Source of the DNA: Carposina sasakii
Taxonomy: Eukaryota; Arthropoda; Insecta; Lepidoptera; Carposinidae
DNA: 64,000 nt
NCBI GenBank assembly: GCA_014607495.2
Contig: CP053160.1
Location: forward strand, 2,356,001-2,420,000
Direction: 5' to 3'
A program made the translations under genes and the position numbers. Within the stretch, counting starts at the first letter, position 1. Each line of letters opens with the position of its first letter. The notes below the pieces were generated by a model that ran no database searches, was not told the origin of the DNA, and saw only the letters and a list, made by a program, of their open reading frames with translations. Shown here piece after piece: positions 55,101 to 61,100 of the stretch.

Positions 55101-58100
55101 CACTGATCACTAACATCTGTCCCCGCTACGCTAAACGTTCCCAAAACGGGGTAGCCAAAACTGCAGGATCATAAGGGAGAACCCAGAGCTACGTTGCATA
55201 GCGGGAACAGATTATAATGTGTTTTAACACCAGTGATAATGCCCGGGTTCCTTAGTCGACTCCTACTACATGCATGGTAGGAAATGCAGCTGACGTTTTC
55301 TAGTGAGGCCCCGCATCAGCGAGTCCTGGTTATACATACTTACAAACCTTCCTCTTGAATCACTCTATCTATTACAAAAACCGTTGCGTAGTTTTAAAGG
55401 TTTATCATACTAGGGACAGACAGACAGCCGAAAGCGATTGTATTTCATAATTTATGTAGTGAAATAATACCGTAAAATCGTTGCTTTGTTCTAAAAGCAT
55501 TTACATTTACCTTTGATGTTAATAGGTCCTTTAATTCAATACCTATGTGCTCAAATAACTAAAGTGGTTCTATTAGCTCGTATGAATAAGTACCTATATA
55601 ATAGCTTGTGGTTTACTGTTCTGTACCATATATAGGTATATCATAATATGTTATTACTCGTAATATCAATTTATTGTGTACCTACTAACTAATGTTTAGG
55701 AAAACAATTATAATTTTCCAAATAGTTTAATTAATATTGGTAATAATTATTAATATAGTTAACTGGTTAGACTATAGCTGCTTCTCTTCCCGCACATACT
55801 GTACAAGTCAGTACAGGAACAAGAGGGTCTTGGTGTTTTGTGGGCGATGGGCTGACCACCTGTCACTACTAACCGAACTTGTACATCTCAACTATACCCT
55901 CAAAATTGGTCAGAAGTGGCACCATTTGGTTCTATCGGCCCTTGGTGCTCTGCCTACCCCGTAAGGGATAAAGGCGTGATTAATGTATGTATATATGTGA
56001 TATATGTAATAAGTGGAAATTATTATATTACGCTAGCCTAAGCCACATCTCTCAAGGTAAAATAATTCCAACAGAAAATCCAGCGAAACTCTCTGAAAAT
56101 GTTTAACATTAAGCAATTATAACTTTTGAAACCTGAATTAAACCTGGCGCTGATACGACATATGCAAACTTTAAGGATTAAACTCTACCTCGGATTAAGT
56201 AACTCCTGAACTGTCTCTATAACTATCTCCACTTAATTCATACATTGTTTGTACTGAAGTACTTTATAATGAAGTTATCTTCCTAGTAATTTAATGATTA
56301 ATTTCATCTCCATTTTAATTTCAACAACGTTAATTAAAATTAAAGTGGTTAGCTGGAAGAAATCTCTTATATGGATAAGCACGCCTTTGTACATTGTCAA
56401 TGTAAAATGTTTTTCTTTATATAATGTCTGTGTACAATAAAGAATATGGAATTACTGCGATATTTCAACCGATATGACGTGCTAGTTTTCTGTGGAATAT
56501 CGCAATGACTTAAGTTTCTTGGATTATTCTGTTTATGCTGAGGCAAGAGTGAGTAGACACTACTGCAACTTCAATAGACCAGACCAGCAACCAGAGAAAT
56601 GTAAATAAAACATAGAAACTCCCTGGGGGGCCTAACAAGGGTTTATTAGAATAGGTATACTACGTACATAGATAAACAGCTGTCCTAGCTATAGGAGTGT
56701 AACTAGCCCATCGCCTAAGAGATCGTCCCTTAATTTCGACAGTCGATGCTTGGACATGCACGGAGGGAGATGCAGCTGATGTATTCTAGTCAAGTCCAAG
56801 TATCGCATCAGCATAGGCAGGTAGACTATTTATCGAAAGAAAGTACCTTAGTCTTCTATGCTGTATTTAGGGCCGATTTTTCCAAACGTCAGATCAATAA
56901 ACTATCAGAAGAATAAAGTTGACGCTGTCTTGCTCTAATAATGTTAATTATTCTCTAGATAGGCTATCTGACGTTTGGAAAAATCCGCACAGGTAATTCA
57001 ATTTACATCACAACTTTGCGCGCTGCTTTAATTTCATGCAGAGAAATAACATATACGGTATTCTTGTATTAAGACTTGGCGTACTGAAATTTATTTACTT
57101 ATAAATTACATTTACGAATGATACTATAGAAATTTACCAGATCTGTAGTAAAGTAGCAAAAAATAGAACTACAATAGCCACATTGATTTATAATAGTTCC
57201 GTTACACAGAGACGAGTGTCGTCACTCAGTTCATAGATAATTTGGTTTGACTGTACACATCTATTATAAGTGAACGAAAATCATAAACTATTAAATTCAC
57301 ATCTTGCTCATTAAGTGGAAAAGTGAACAATCTCTGAAATACTAATTATAAGTGAGCCGATTCAACTGAACGGATAATCATACGAATACGTTTTGACTGA
57401 ATAAAATCAAAGGTCGTGAGTTCAAATCTCACTCGCGTGAAGAATTTTTTCATTTTCTTATTAATGTTTTATAAATAAAATAAAGTTTCAAGATTATAAG
57501 CAATAACATTTATAAAAAAAGTAAAGTAACTTTATTCAGTGTTTCATGGGAGATTCATAATATTGTTAAAAGTATCTATAATAATAATAGTCTTGCACAT
57601 GGCGGGGACCATCGCCGGGTGTATCATATTGTGCGGTCGGCGATGGTATCCGCCATGTGTATCCCACACCATATTAAAGTTCTCTAAAAGGGCCTCTACA
57701 TCTTGGGTACGGCCCGATGCACGCCTCTCAAAGGACCGGGACTCTGTAGTCCCGAGAATTTAAACAGAGATACAATAATAATAATAAAATTCTTGCACAT
57801 TTAAACAGTGTACATGGGCGAACTTAATGCTATGTAGCATTCTCTACCAGTTAACCACTATTTCTGGCGAGAATATGTACGTAGTGCAATGGAGCAAAAA
57901 ATAAATTGAAAATAAAAACTAAAAATTATAGATAGGTAAGTACATAAAAGTACAAATTAAAAAAACCAACAAATGGAACATAAAAATATCGATACATAAA
58001 AATAAATATTAAAGATAAAATTTTAAATAGATAAACTGGTTATACAATAATCTGGTTTTGGACTCTCATGTAGTGCTCAGTTACTCTTGACTTGAATACC

Positions 58101-61100
58101 TCCACAGTAGAAGACTATCGAATCCTTACTGGTAGATTATTCCACAAGCGAACAGCAGTAGCAGTAAAAGAGTCGGAATACAGAGCAGCATTGCGCTCGG
58201 GCTCACGGAGGGTTTTGTTGCGGCTAGACCGGAGTGGTCTGTCGCAGGAGGAGAATAACTCGAAACGTTCGGAAATGTATTTGAGATCTATAGTTACATA
58301 CATACACATAGATGCGGCTGTGGTCACGAAATGGGCTAGCTAGAACCGCAAGATTATAGAGGAGATTCCACAGCCATGTTTAACATGTTAGCGGGGACAG
58401 ATGTTAATGATAAGTGACAAATAGCTAGCTTATCGCCGGGAGAATGCCGAGATCTTTAGTCGACTCCTTCGACATGCACGGAAAGATATGCAGCCGATGT
58501 ATTTTAGTGAAGCCCCGCATTACCACGGGATACTGTATACAGGGTGTAGATGACAGCCAGGCAGATACTGAAATGCTGAACAAGTACCATTATGTTGAGT
58601 TATACGACAGTGTTATTACTCGCAGGAAATGTATTTTTTGCTTTGATTATCAGTATCATCTTTGCTCTCCGCGCCAATTGTATCGGGCGATCCTATGACT
58701 AATTAAGGTGACTCCGTGCTTAATAATAATTCCAAAACGCATGTACCTACTGAGTTTATTTATTAAAGTTGTGAGAAAGTTTTACGCAATTTGCGAGTCC
58801 CACGGATTTCTTGACACAATGTTTCAAAGCTTCAACGTAACAGTCATTTTAAATTTACATTGGATAGTTCATCGTTCACACTTTGCCTATATATTTGACA
58901 CTAGTGGACGCCTGCAACTCCGTCCGCGCCCGATCGTACATACTGCAGAACAAACTAAATGTCCAAATTATCCGGGATAAAAATGTTAACCCGGGATAAT
59001 GCCTGTGTGTTATTTTTTTACACTTAAACACATTACATTTTTATTTACAAAAATGAAATATTATAAGTAACAGGGTGTTGGACTAAAATGTAATCCTAGC
59101 AAAGTCCGCTGTTATTCTTACTCGTATATATCTGACTCTTTAACTGCCACTGCTGTTCGCTTATGGAACGATCTACCAGTAACGATTCGGGAGTCTTCTA
59201 CTGTGGAGATATTTAAGTCGAGAGTAACTGAGCACTTCAGGAGAGTCCAGAACCTGCTCCATGTCTAATGTCGTATTATGTGTAATATGTACTAATTATA
59301 GAATTAAGTGTGCTTAGCTACTAGTGGTGTTTGTTATTTCATATTTATTTTTATGTATAGCCAATCTTTAAAATTGTTTTGTCCATTGCGCTACCTGTAC
59401 ATTCTCACCACAAATATTGGTTGACTGGTAGAGAATGCTGCATAGCATTAATTCCGCCATTGTACAAACCTTTAGACATGCAATCCTCACTTAATATTAT
59501 AAATGCGAAAGTAACTCTGTCTGTCTGTGTGTTACGCAATCACGCCTAAACTACTGAACCGATTTAAATGAAATTTGGTGCAGAGATATTCTAGAGCCTG
59601 AGAAAGGACATAGGCTACTTTTTAATGCAAAAAAGGGATGTAAGGGGTTGAAATAGGGGATGAAAGTTTGTATGGAAATTACGTAATTTTTTAAGCTAGA
59701 AGCTTTGATTAAAATAAATACTACAAAGTTTGTAAAAAAAATACCCTAAAGGTGTACATGTGTTTTACTTGCAAAATTAGCCTAAAAAATTAAAAATGCT
59801 GACGAAAGTCACTATATCACGCGCATGAAGTCGCGGGCACAGCTAGTAAAGAAATAAAGTTTATTCCAGTAATGCCCCGCATCAATGCAGGTAAAATATT
59901 GCCATAACAATTTTATTGTCTCAAGTACTCGTAACTGCCTAAGACTCAATCATTGCCACGTTTGATCTTGCATCCCGCGATTTCCTAATACTCGTATCTA
60001 GTGGTCTGCCTTCCCCGTAAGGGATAAAGGCGTGATAATATGTATGTATGTTTGTTGTATTTCCTACATTAAGAAGAAATACTATCATGAAATCTAAAAT
60101 TATTTTAAAATCCAACCAGCGGGCGTACAAATAAATATAATATCTTATTATATCGGTAATCCTGTTTTCTAATTATCCAATTACTTCAAAGAATGATTGA
60201 ACACACAACAATCACGTAGGAAGCAGGAACAAATATAATTAATTACACAAATATCCTTCAATACAAAAACAAATTTATTTCTCTGGCAGGCGAGTGTAGG
60301 TGTGCGTTCCCATTATCCACATTGGAATTTTGAGCTTTTGAATATATTAACCTTTAGTAAAAGTTCTCAAATAATTGTAAATTCAACCATTAATTTGTAA
60401 AAGTTGGCACTCAATAGTTACATTCGGTTAAATGTGGACCTACAGTCGTGACTGCCAGGTAACCATAACTTGGAATCTAGTTAAAATTTTGAACTCCTGT
60501 AAATGACTACTCTTAGTAAAAGATTTGTAAAACTAATTCTATACAATATCATCTCTTTTTGTCCACTCAATAATAAAATGTTGCAATCAGAAGGTGGTCC
60601 CTCAATCGATCGCGATAATTTCACATAATAATATTTAAAATATCGGTGTGACTAAGAGTGTAGAGGGGACATTTAGATCCAACCAGTTACACAAGCTTAC
60701 TTCCAATTACAATAGAGATTAAAATTCCCAAAGAGATTGTTACGCGATGCGGCCGTGTACCAAAATCTATGTAAAAGCTGCAAGTTTGTTTATTACCTAT
60801 TTAAGGGCCCGTTTGTCAGAAATTACGTACTTATTTAAAGAAATCGTCATATCTAATTAAAATCGGAAAAAATATATAATACAGAATCATAAGTATTCAG
60901 CCAGTGATTTTTTTTGGTTCAAAACAAGCTATTCAATATTTTACTCGAAAAAGAAAACGATCCGTGATATTGCGCACAGACGCAGACCTCCCCGACCGAC
61001 GCACCGTGGAAAGAGTTTCGTCCGTAGTATAGAGACATATTACGTGCATGTCTATCCGCTGTCGTCGGCCGAATGATTCGCAAAATCACGCAATGTGGGA

